From Bretschneidera sinensis (taxonomy: Eukaryota; Streptophyta; Magnoliopsida; Brassicales; Akaniaceae): a stretch of DNA of 64,000 bases. The position numbers were made by a program, and so were the translations under genes. This document shows positions 51,101-62,215 of the stretch, in pieces (the stretch's first letter is position 1; each line of letters starts with the position of its first letter). Below the pieces are notes generated by a model, which ran no database searches, had not been told where the DNA came from, and saw only the letters and a list, made by a program, of their open reading frames with translations. The stretch covers positions 38,916,620 through 38,980,619 of the forward strand of contig CM043700.1 in NCBI GenBank assembly GCA_023935145.1, in the 5' to 3' direction.

Positions 51101-54100
51101 AGTAAAATATTTTAACATATATTGAATGATCATGTGACCAATTGGAAAAGGCTTGTCTACCATGACCTACTCTAATTAACATATTATAGCCACATAATAG
51201 TAATTTGCTAACAACTAATATAGCACAATATAATAAATTAATAAATAATATAATAAAATAAAATAATAAAATAAAATAATAGTATTACTATACTTTACTA
51301 TTATGGATTGAAATCAAAGATATGAATGTTATATGAGCTAGTTTGTTTCATCACAAAACGCCTTAGAATCCTAAATTTCTAGATTAACTTATAAAAGAGA
51401 AAAACTAATGAATTATGTTTATTTTAGCTCCAAGCATCTTGTTTTAAACCTTTTTTCTATAATTTTTTTTAAAAAAATTGTAAGTTTTATTGAATTTTGC
51501 GAATTGTACGAATTGAATCGAAGTGAAACGAATCGTATTAAATCATAGATTCAACACTGATTCAGGATTAACTTATATTCGGTATACTGATTCGAATCGT
51601 TTATGTCCTGAATTGAATCGTATGAATCGAATCGTGAATCGTAAGATTATGATAACTATGGGTACACCATTTATCTTTCATGAACGCAAGGCACGTGACC
51701 ATGGAAGATCTACTGGTAAAAATAAACGGCATACTCCCCTGAAACTAGTGGAGCAAAGCACAAGTGAAGTGTACCAAACGGATATTATTTGATAGCACCC
51801 AAACCATAGGGGGCAAAGTGTAATCTGTCCATAATTTAGATGTACATAGGATGAGGTTATGATGATTGATGACCAACTTTTTCAATTCAGTTTAAGTAAA
51901 GGAAGAAACAATTTTTGCCATAAAATACTTCATTAGAGAAATGATAACTCTTAAATGGGATAATAATAAAAAGAACTTACATGAGACAGTTCAACATTTT
52001 GGGTGCTGCGCCTTTGTCAACACGATACTCGCCATTAACAAGGTAATCAGGTTCCTTAATTACAGGGAACACTCCACCTCCAATTCGCACCATCCATAGA
52101 AATCTAATGCATAATGAATCGTTAATACAATGAAAGGATAATGCTAATAAAGTCAGAAATAAAAAAAAAAAAAAAACAATAAGATTCAGAAAGTCATCCT
52201 AAAAATCTGCAAACTTATGGCCATTGCATTGCCAACACAATTAAAAGCATATAAAGCATAATCACTACCTTTAATGGCCTATGATGACTTAAAATTTAAT
52301 AGAAAACCCTTATTTACACACAGTTATTGGAGAAATGATCCACAAAGACTATACCACATGTTAGAAGGTTGAAAAGCCATCATTTACCCACAGCTAAAAT
52401 GGGTACGAATTTTCTTTCTTTTTTGTGTGTTAGTCCGTTTTGCTTTCCTTCCTTCCCTTTCTTATTGGAGGCACTGCTAAGAAGGAAATGTCAACTTACT
52501 CCAGTAAGGAGTAAGTTAGCAACCTACCAACATATTTTGAACAAAGATACGCTGACATGTTTAGTATAATAAAAGGGTGGTAAAATGGCAAGTAAAAAAT
52601 ATATTAAAAAAGCACCAAGAGGGTGCAACTCAAAGCTAAAGGCCAATTACAAGAAAGAAAAATCTACATTATCTAGAAGGTCGCTATTATTTACAAAAGA
52701 ATTTCCTCTAGCCCAAAAATTGAAGGTATTGAACCAACTATCTCTAATAACGGCAAAATGTCTTTCTTCTCCTTTAAAGGCTCTCTGATTCCTTTTGTTC
52801 CACACCAACCAAAAAATAGAATGCGGAATCAACCAAAAAACTTCTTTGACCTCCTTTGACACCCTTAAACCCCTCCAAACCCAAACTTCATCTTTCACAG
52901 AACCCACCATCACCCAAGAAACACTCAAAATTCTATAAGTCATCTCCCATAAGCTTCTCACAAGGGGCATTCCACCAAAAGATGAAAACGGACTCAGCGC
53001 AATCTTTGCAAATATAACATCTATTTACAAGCACTTTTCCTCTCTTTGAAGATTATCTACAATGAGAATTTTCTCCCAAGAAGCCTCCAAAACAAAACAA
53101 AAAAGCTCTTTTAGGTGCACTAGAACATCAAATTGATTTCCACGGGAAATTAGGAGAACCATTTGAATCCGTTTTATCAAGAACGAACCCATAAAAGAAT
53201 TCACCCCAAAACCACTTTTCGGACAAGGATTCCATCTAGATGAACCCTCTCTACTCATATCCACCCTAGAGTTATACAAAGTCTCCATAAAACCCACAAC
53301 GACCTCAACTTCCCAATCATGGATATATTCTGAATAAAAAGAACATCCCACGCAACCCCCTCATTACCCAAAGAAACACGAGCTAATAAGCACTTCCTTG
53401 TCTCTCACAATATCAAAAATAGTCGGAAACTTGTCCTTCAAAGGGGTGTTCCCACACCATGTGTCATACCAAAGCCGAGTTCTCTCCACATTACCTCCTG
53501 ACAACGAAACACAAGGAAGGAAGTCCTCCCACCCTTTTCTAATCCACTTCCACACCCCCACAACATAAGCCCCCCAAGCCTCTTTAGTCATCCACCCATT
53601 AGGATCCACACCAAACTTAGCCTCCACCATTTTCCTCCAAAGATGATTCTTCTCCACTAGGAACCTCCAAAGCCATTTACCAAGAAGAGCTTTATTGAAC
53701 AAAATAAAAGATTTGATGCCTAGGCTCACCCTTTTTCCAATGGTTGCTTGACAACAACTCATCTAACCAAGTGGTACTCGTACTCCTCCCTCATATTTCG
53801 CCAAAGAAACCTTCTTTGAATACTCTCCAACTAGTTGGCCACATAGGGAAAAGGAAAAGTAAATGGGAAGGCTTGAAAGAGTACTCTTGATAAGCGTGAG
53901 CATACCCCCCCTTAGGGAGATAATGGCTCTTCCACCCAGCTAACTTTTTCTCAAATTTCTCCACAATCGGGTTCCACACACTTTTGTCTTTGAAATTAGC
54001 CCCAAGGGGAAGGCCAAGATAGGTAATAGGAAGAGACATCGCATTGCACCCCAATAAACTTGCAACAAAGTGACCATTAATATTCTCACCAAGCGGGATT

Positions 54101-57100
54101 AGATCACTTTTTTCAAGAATAATCTTAAGCCCCAAAATCGCTTCAAAGCACAGAAGAACACAACGAAGGTGCAAAATTTGATAAACATCCACCCCACATA
54201 AAACAATTGTATCTCCGGCAAGGAGAAGATGAGAAAAATTCACTCTCCTTCCATTACTCCCAACTTTAAAATCACTCAGAAGGCCTCCCTCAACCGCTCT
54301 TGATAACATCTTGCTAAACGCTTCCATCACTAAAGTGAACAAGAATAAGGACAACGAATCCCCTTGCTTGAGACCCCTTGAAACTTTAAAAAAAGGGAAG
54401 GACAACCATTCACAAGGATAGAAAAGGACACAGAAGATATACATTTGAGAATCGATTTGCGTCATTTGTCCCCGAACCCCATTACTTTCAACAAGTAGAT
54501 GACAAAATCCCAACAAACATGGTCGTAAGCCTTTTCCATATCAAGTTTGCAAATCACTCCTCCCCCTCCCTCTTTTAAATGGGCATCGACCACTTCGTTG
54601 GCAATCAGCACTGCATCCAAAATTTGTCGTCCCTCCACGAAACCATTTTGGTAAGTGCTCACCACCTTCTGCATAACAGTCTTCAAATGTAGTGGTAATC
54701 ACCTGCAATAGGAGCTTGTAAATACACCCGATAAGACTAATAGGCCGAAAGTCTTTGATATTTAAAGCTCCAACCTTCTTTGGGATAAGGACTATGAAAG
54801 TGGTATTAAGACTCCTCACAAAATTCCTCGACCCATGAAAATCATCAAAGAGGCGAATCAATAACCCCTTTAGTACCTCCCAATTATGAACTAGGAAAGA
54901 CATGGTAAACCGTCCGGGCTCGGGGGCTTTATCACCATTACATTCACGAAGAGCCGCAAAAATCTCTTCTTCCTCAAAAGGGCGCTCAAGCCAACTAGCC
55001 TCCTCCTCATTAATTCTATTGAACTCTAACCCATCCAAATTCGGTCTACTATCGCATGTTTTCTTATATAAGTTCTCATAGAAATCACCAATTGCCCCTT
55101 TGATATCCCCCTCGTCCTCAGCCACTCTACCATCAACCTCAATGGAACTAATAAAGTTAAATCTTCGGTGATTATTTGCCATTCGGTAAAAAAACTTTGT
55201 ATTTCTGTCACCTTCACAGAGCCACAATTCTCTAGATTTTTTACGCCAAGAGATATTTCTTCCAAGGAAGCCTCAAAATTTATTTTTTTAACCCATACTC
55301 TCCTTTCTTTATCTACACTCGACAAGCCCTCGACAACCTCCTTCTCATCAAGTCCACTTATCTCACCCATCAAAGCGTTTAAATTAGAATTAGTATTACC
55401 CAATGTGTCTCTGTTCCACCTTTTCGCCGCCTCTTTAACACACTTCAACTTCGAGGCCACTACAAAACTTGCATAGCCTCAACATCACAATCCTCCCACC
55501 AACCTTTTACAAGATCATGGAAGCCATCCACTTTGAGCCACATATTTTCAAAACGAAACGTGGTGGGCCCCCAATGTAAGCCTCCCATTTCCAGAACAAT
55601 GGGACAGTGGTCTGAAGTGGGACGAGGCAAAAGATTCTGAATCATATAAGGAAACAGATTTTCCCAACAACTAGTAACTAGGAACTAGTCAATCCTCGAG
55701 AACGAGGGCAACTCCCTAGAACTCGACCACGTGAAAGACCCTCTCAACAAAGGCAAATCAACTAAGTCATGATCTCTCACAAACTCCAAAAACTCCCTCA
55801 TTAAGCTAGTCTCTTGAGATCCCTCAGCCCTCTCATGAGGATAAAGAACAACGTTAAAATCACCTCCCACCACCCATGGAGGCTACCAATGAGACCTAGT
55901 CTCCGCCAACTCCTCCCAAAAGAGACTTCTATTCCCATTCTCCGATGATCCGTAAACTCCAATCATCACCCAATCTCCCACTGCCAAGATTCCCTTAAAG
56001 ACACAAGTCATCGAAAATACACCCACCTGGACATCAATCAAGTCAACCACTTTCTTATCCCACATAATAACAACTCCCCCTGAATCACCAACTGTCGGTA
56101 AAACTTGCCAACCACAAGATCTCAAACCCCAAATACTACGAACAATCGCCTCATCAATAACCTCCATTTTAGTCTCCTGAAGACAAACCAAGTCCCCCTT
56201 CCACTCTAATGAAATGTTTTACCACAACCCTTTTCGCCAAGTCATTCAAACCCCTCACATTCCAAGAAATAATTTTCCTCTTCATTGATCACCAATCACT
56301 ACCCTATCCTCCATACCAGAACTCCCCACCCCCTTAAACTCACCACTACCCTTCTCATAATTGATATCAAAACCAAGTCGCTTGAGCTCTCTATTTACCA
56401 AAACCGACTGTTTCTCTCCCATTGTATGCTTACGATACTTAGATTTACATTCTTCAGCACGACGCCTCTCAATCTCCTTTAACAAATTAATGGCTTGATC
56501 TTCAACCCCAACAAGGGACACCTCAACCAATTTATGCAATTTTTTAACTAGCAGCTCACTGTCTCTTCATCGGCCAGAGCTCTGACCGTTCTTCACTCTC
56601 AATCAATGCCAGACATAACTCATTCGGATCACTGTCTACCCGTGGAGTCATTCCATCCGCCGGAGAAATCACCCCCTCACCCACCGCAACACTCTCAATC
56701 TCTCTCCCAGACACAACATCAACGGAAAAATAATTAATAGGAGGAGAGATATCAGAGTGTACCAACACAAGATTCCCCTGACATCCCAAGCTGGCTAGCT
56801 TCCATCAACTTTTTGAGCCATCCAGCGGCATTTTGTGTACACTTTGCAAGCAAGACTCTTTAGAACCACAAGAAACGGAGCCAGCTTCGCACCCTGACTC
56901 ACAAAGAGCCTCCCACACTCATTGAACCCAAAATAGGTATATCCCCATAAGATTTAAGAAGAGAGAAACCTTCTCCCTTTGACACCACCAAATCCTCTGG
57001 AACCTTAGGAGTCAATCTCCCATTTTCAGGCCATCCAAGAAGCACAAGCCCAGAGCTCACCGCTAGGTTGAATCACTGGAACAGCCAACCAAGGATTAGG

Positions 57101-60100
57101 ACTTACCGGAACAGAGCTGCTGGCGGGAACAGGGTCGGCCTCAACTGAAGGCGACGCAAAACGACTCCGCTGCTTGCTGCACACGGAGGCCAAAATGCAG
57201 AGGAACCCACCGTTTTCGAGTCCTGAGAGAAGATCTGAAATGTGCCCAAAGAGAAGCAAACTCGAGCTTTTTTTTGAGAATACATGTGCCCGGCCCTCTC
57301 TTCCTGATCAAGCTCAATCTTCCCATTGGGTCTGTCGCGGCCCGGAATTCATTACTATAGCTAGGTCCAACGCCTAGTTCCTCAACAAAATACAAGCCCG
57401 TTGAAGCAAGCCCATGAACCAGCAAATAGGTCGACCACAAGTGATCATTTTGATGAGCCATTCAAGGGAAGCTCAAACTCTAGATTTTCCTTCTTTCTTT
57501 CTGAGAGAAGCTCCAAAAGAGCACTGCTATTGGCTTTAACACAACCATTCCTACCATAAGTGTGAGCTTGAATATGTTTATCAACTTCTCAGAGAACCCA
57601 TGAAGTTGTGGCAAGAATAGAAGCGTTATGCATTTTGAATTTTGAGCTAAGTATCAATGGAATGTCAATAAGGCTTTATTCCCAAAATCCAAACTGAGTC
57701 ACCCCAAATTTCAAAAAACACAATCTAGGCTTGTAGAGTAATTTCTTTAGCTCTCAACTCCAAAGTAAATTCCAAGTAAAATCAAACTCTTTGTTTCTTA
57801 AACTTGCACAAAATACATAAAGTGGATCTCTTAGAGAAATTCAAATTACTTCCACATAGTTACAAGATATATAGCTTTGAAGAAAGAATTAGAGAGGTAT
57901 TGAAATGAGTTTTGTGAATTTTTCCAATAGAACAAAAATATTGCATGGAGAGAAGCTATAGCACTTCAGGCTATAAAAGAGGACTGAAAAACGTGAGAGA
58001 TGAGAGATGAGAGGGAGTTGACTTGGGTCTGTCCTGTGTGAGAGGGAGGGTTAGAGATGAGATGAGAGAGATGAAGGACACATTATCTTCTTTTCTTTTT
58101 GTTTGAAATTCCCTAAGAAATATAAATTTACATAAATATGCTCATTAAATTCCTCTAAACCTTGCAAACAAGCAGGACAATTTTGTCTCAAAACTTTGGG
58201 AGGTTGCTGACTTGCTCCCTTTTTCTTACTGTAGGTAAGTTAGCATTCCCCATATATAAAAATGTATATATACTGGAAATCATGTAATGTTTCAAGACAT
58301 CTATTCAAATAAGCATATTCATTTTATAAAAATAAAACTAAAAAGAAAAGAAGGATGTAATTTTGAGCCTTACTTGTTAATATCATCAGAAGAATAGCCA
58401 GTAACACCACCAAACACAACTAGTACATAATCCACATCAAGTGACCTCATTATATCATATGCTTCATCTTCATAAGATGACATTGCACGTCCAACGGTAG
58501 CAATGTGTGTGTTGTTCCAGGTGTTATTGTCAACAATGACAGTTCTGTTTCCCATGGCAGTGATCTGGTACCCGTAGTCCCACCACGACATCACCTTAGC
58601 ATCTGGTGGTGTATTTTGGCGAAGCCAAAAGTATGCCTCACGGTAATCATCAAAGATGACTCTGTTACCATGGGCACCCCTTGCAGACAGAACAATTGAG
58701 GGAGATGAGTATGCCTCTGATGTCACCCAGGTACAGTGGGTAGCATATTTACTGAGCAAGTAAAAAGCACCAAGAAGCAAGGCAATAGCACCATTCTTTT
58801 GGAAAGGCTGGGACTGATCAAGTGAAGCCTACTTGCATATGAAAGGGTAGCAAGAATCATTAGTTTTGTACATAGCCACCAACTATAAAAGAAACAAAAA
58901 ACAAAATTGAGCTATTTTGTACTATCTGCAACATCTAGCTATGTGTTTATCAGCAATCATATACTTACTGAGCATAAACAGTTGTTTAGCGTTACAAGAA
59001 CATAATGAAAGCCACAAATGGAGGCATTGAATCTACTTTTGCAATTCTAACATGATAGTGGTATAACTGGTCAACACCCTTATCCAAGCTATGTGAAGGA
59101 ATTTCATAAAGCTATATATATAAAAGAGTTATTATAGCAGACACAGAGGCTAGGATCCACAAATACCAGCTCGCTAATTCATTAGTCAAGTAAGCAAAAC
59201 AGAGAATTTCCTGGCCAGGAAACGTTACGATCATCAGCATCGCAGAGTGAATTTAAATATTATCTTAGCAATGCAAAACGGAATTAGATTTATGACCGAC
59301 CACCGAAGCCTCAAATACTATACAAATCTAATAGGCATATTAAGTAACAAGGTTGATACATGAGTTAGATTATCAAAGATCAACAGAACATGTTTGAAGC
59401 ATAAGATAAGCACCCAATTGCAAATTATACACATGATTAAAAAAACATTTTGATGAAACTGGACAAAAAGAAGAAAATAATGCATGAGAGAATTTTGACA
59501 AGGCCCATAGCCAAAGCTGAAACTGGAGAAAATTTCACTCCATTAGCTTAAGATCAACTATTTATTCAAATTAATAGTTTTTCCAAGTTCTCCAAACTTT
59601 TATAACAAGTAGGGGACATTATCAACTTAGAATGGTCGGTGGGGGAGGGAAGCGCTTGCTAAAATTAGCAGTAGAGATCTCACCTTAGAAGAAGCTCTTG
59701 AACCACTACTTCCCTTGGTAGAACCAGTCTGGGCAACCTTGCTCTTTGTCCTTAACAACAAAGTCAAATTCTTTATAGTGGCAGAAACAGCGATAGCACT
59801 AATAAGGCAGACCGCGGGTGTGGCAACAAGAATTAATCGGACCATGACACCAGCAAAATACATGCTAGTGAGACCATACATAACTATAAATATAGTGGCA
59901 TCTGACAACCGCTTGAAGCAGAAATAAAGACCCGCGGGGAAAAGGAAAAGCAGGATATGAAAATCAAACATGAAAGAAGACCAGGCTGTTGGCTGATGCT
60001 CAGAGACAGATGCAATTATGGGGATGTGATCCTTAGCATATGTTGGATCCAGCAAAGAGTAAAATCGACCAGTCCATGGAGAAATATACCCAGATGCTGT

Positions 60101-62215
60101 GCCTAATCCGAGAGCAATAGCACCGAACCCAACAGCACAGGTAACAGTGATCCTTAAAAAGGCTTGAAACAATTTTGTGTCACTAAGCATGTGCTTAATC
60201 CAGTCTACGAAGTAAAATACCTGCAAAAATAGTCCTAAGTTAATGAAGCATGCGCTTTTCCTACAGTAGCTTCAGTAACAAATTTAACACTCTACAAGAG
60301 AAACATAGTTGATAGGTTATACAACACCTTACTAAAAAATGAGGCATCCATGCCTTACTCAAAAGTGAGGTATCCATGCCTTACTCAAAAGTGAGGGATC
60401 CATGCCTTACTACTATATTTTCAGGTAAAACAATACATTTAGTGATAAAAAACATAAGCATTTGGTGGTAAACTAGTACATTTGGTGGTAAAAAAGAATA
60501 TCACCGAGTGAGTCACGCTAGTACGCACGAACATAGTTTTATGGGTAAGGCACATATATGAAACAATTTCAATCAGACAAATGGAAAAAAAGAAAGAAAA
60601 GGGAAGACAAAATGAAATTTATTTCTCTCACATTTAAATTGTTGATTCTCAGGGGGAAAGAAAAAGAATTTTCTGTTGGAAGAAAACAAAGGCATACCGG
60701 ACTGTCAAACTTTATTATTGTGTTTACAATTTATGGCAAAGTCCGTTTCTTGTTTCACACTTCAGATTAAAAAGCCAAAAGACGCCCATATATTTTTAGC
60801 ACCAACAAGTATGCTATTCAACTGCAAAGAAAAAGATAAAAGTGATAACTGCATTACATATCTGTTAGAAGGTAAAATCCAAAAAGTGACAACTACATAC
60901 AATACTCAAAAGTTTTTTTATTTTTTTTATAAGTACATCCAATACTCAAAATTAGGCTGCAAACAGGTTTTTATAGTAGCCAATTTAGTGAATAACAAAT
61001 AAATTCAATGCCAAATTTGACATTCTCTACATTGATTAACATAGCTACATATGAAAAAGTATTAAGATACAAAGTTTAAGCAGCGTTCCAAATTCATAGA
61101 ATGAGGAACAGAACTGAAATGAAACAGAAATTGGCAAATTGAAATAAATGAATGTCCACCAGAATAAAAATCAACTAAAGCCAAGATTTTATAAGTGCAT
61201 ACGGGCTAGAGGGAATGATATTATTTTTTGATTGGTTAAAGAGAACGATATTACTGTAAATTCAAAATTCCTAAGAGAGGGGAAAAATAAAACCCAAAAC
61301 CTGCATCAAGAAGAACACGCCCATGGCTGCCATATGCTCCCCAGATTGCACATGCTGAAAACCCACAAACCGAATCTGCATTGCGAGCAGCATTCCCAAG
61401 ATATACATAGAATTGTACGCAATATACAACCTCATGGAATACCTCCCAGTGATCAAAAGCACCAACACATAAAGAGGAATCAAATTGATAATAAACACGT
61501 AACCTCCCCAAGCAGAAACCATGTAGAAGTACCCAAACGCGGAGGCCAAAGCCCAGGCCAAGGACCCCGTATTCACAGCCTTAACAAACAAGTAAAAGGT
61601 CAACAGCAAAGCGAAAATGGCCACTCCCTCGTTATCATACGAGCCTGCAACTGACCTGGAAATGTAACCGGGACAAATGGCGATCAAGGCAGCAGCAACA
61701 AGCCCTGCCCCGGAATCCCAAATCTCTTTCCCGAAGAAATACGCAACCAATGTGGTGTTGGAGGCGAAGAACGGAGCAGTCAACACGCAAACCTCACGGA
61801 TATGAACCGCAAAAGTAAGAAACCGGAGAACCCAGTAGATGAGAGCGGCAGTGACCATGAGGCCCGGGTAGAGGGTGCCACCGATGATGCGACCGAGAGG
61901 GTACCAGCTCTCGGAGTCGAACCAGTTCCAGAATTCGTAGAATCCCTTTTCGGTCAAGAAGAGAGTTGTACGGTAGTTGAAGTACGGATCGAATTCATGG
62001 ATCATGGACTCGTATCGAAGGACGCTAAACAAGCGAGTGATGAAGGCTAAGATGTAGACCAGACATAGAATCGAGATTCGGATCAGGAGCTCCTGTTGCT
62101 TCGTTTTCAGTTTTAGGGTTTTCAGAGAGAAGCTATTAAGCAGATCTGATTTCTGGCTCACTGGAATGGCTGCTGCTTTCACGCTGCCATTCACTGGCTC
62201 TGTTTTCCCGACCAT
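48137..62215 (-). CDS. STT3B: Oligosaccharyltransferase catalytic subunit STT3 (STT3B-like)
   Basis: Six exons on the minus strand: 62215-61301, 60220-59684, 58828-58374, 52103-51981, 48867-48808 and 48266-48137; all junctions are GT-AG and in frame, 739 residues. It transfers the preassembled glycan from dolichol pyrophosphate to Asn of N-X-S/T sequons in the ER lumen. Seen: a cytosolic N-terminus, then many membrane segments from residue 43; 'HEFDPYFN' (Asp76, first catalytic D-x-D type motif); '[10 protein letters not shown]' (Asp194, Glu196); 'SVSEHQP' (376-382, the loop-5 SVSE motif); 'WWDYGY' (566-571, acceptor binding); and a sequon-rich 'NNTWNNTH'. All active-site motifs are present, so the gene looks functional despite a 14-kb span. 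The length suits plant STT3B (about 735 residues) better than STT3A (about 779), from memory. Introns 3 (6.3 kb) and 4 (3.1 kb) are swollen by transposons. Confidence 0.95.
49990..50575. repeat. Degenerate direct duplication in STT3 intron 4
   Basis: Blocks at about 50000-50340 and 50341-50575 share, in order, 'tatcaaactcca', 'aatctcgataaatatagag', 'gcctaattgaccttcc' and 'aggagtta', with the second copy shorter. A period of about 340 bp fits an old tandem duplication. It lies just beyond the 3' end of the LINE fragment at 50582. No coding content. Confidence 0.55.
50582..50800 (-). mobile_element. 5'-truncated LINE 3' end in STT3 intron 4
   Basis: The minus strand reads '[14 protein letters not shown]' before a stop, matching the last coding residues of the related LINE copies. 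It is followed by the hairpin GGCACCCCTTTGGTGCC (50637-50621; a six-pair stem here) and an AT-rich tail ending in TTTTTTACTTATAAAAAAA. Same orientation as STT3. Confidence 0.7.
50882..51830. mobile_element. Inverted-repeat DNA element (possibly Mutator-like), host of a nested element
   Basis: The left end GGTAAACTACATTTTTCCGC continues to 'TGGTTTGGACGCTATCAAAT'. The reverse complement of the right end reads GGACAGATTACACTTTGCCC continuing to 'TGGTTTGGGTGCTATCAAAT', so about 45 bp of terminal inverted repeat is shared. Ends of this 'ttacacttt...ggtttg' type are frequent on non-autonomous Mutator-like elements in plants. No target duplication was found and there is no transposase. A second inverted-repeat element sits inside (50992-51663). 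Confidence 0.55.
50992..51663. mobile_element. Nested inverted-repeat element rich in GAATCG words
   Basis: It starts CCCATAGTTGTCAAATCGAG, and the reverse complement of its end starts CCCATAGTTATCATAATCTT. Both then run into GATTC/GAATCG-rich subterminal sequence (for example 'tgaatcgaatcgtgaatcg' near 51625). The centre is AT-rich and non-coding. Its place between the two arms of the 50882-51830 element implies that it inserted later. Confidence 0.6.
52585..57480 (-). mobile_element. L1-type LINE, nearly full length but inactive, in STT3 intron 3
   Basis: Same orientation as STT3. ORF2 begins near 56284 with '[15 protein letters not shown]', the L1 endonuclease start, followed by 'LVCLQETKM', 'GGDFNVVL' (near 55870), 'RIDRFLVT'-type sequence and 'SDHCPIVL'. 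Reverse transcriptase: '[14 protein letters not shown]', '[20 protein letters not shown]', '[16 protein letters not shown]', '[11 protein letters not shown]'. The catalytic box reads 'LLLAGDT' where active elements have F/Y-A-D-D (near 54215), a disabling change. The thumb 'TYLGLPLGA' and zinc-binding region follow. At least seven frame breaks are present. An ORF1-like part occupies about 56290-57480; its 5' limit is uncertain. The 3' end has the hairpin GCACCCTCTTGGTGC (52626-52612). Confidence 0.85.
57481..58373 (-). other. 5' part of STT3 intron 3, nothing recognised
   Basis: Between the LINE's approximate 5' limit and the splice donor at 58373 (AACAA followed by GTAAGG on the minus strand). 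It contains a GA-rich stretch at 57980-58080 ('gagagatgagagg' words) that may be LINE 5' leader or original intron. Confidence 0.4.
60341..60413. repeat. 26-bp tandem repeat, about 2.8 copies, in STT3 intron 1
   Basis: Units start at 60341, 60367 and 60393, each GAGG(C/T/G)ATCCATGCCTTACT followed in the first two by CAAAAGT. A related ATTTGGTGGTAAA word is repeated just downstream (60460-60493). Non-coding minisatellite. Confidence 0.9.

Noticed and set aside
52647..57461. Separate genes for reverse transcriptase and endonuclease fragments on the minus strand
   Set aside because: They are consecutive pieces of one decayed LINE, in the order ORF1-like, endonuclease, reverse transcriptase, zinc-binding region.
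60341..60413. Regular short repeats resembling a CRISPR array
   Set aside because: Units abut without spacers and the host is a plant intron; it is a minisatellite.
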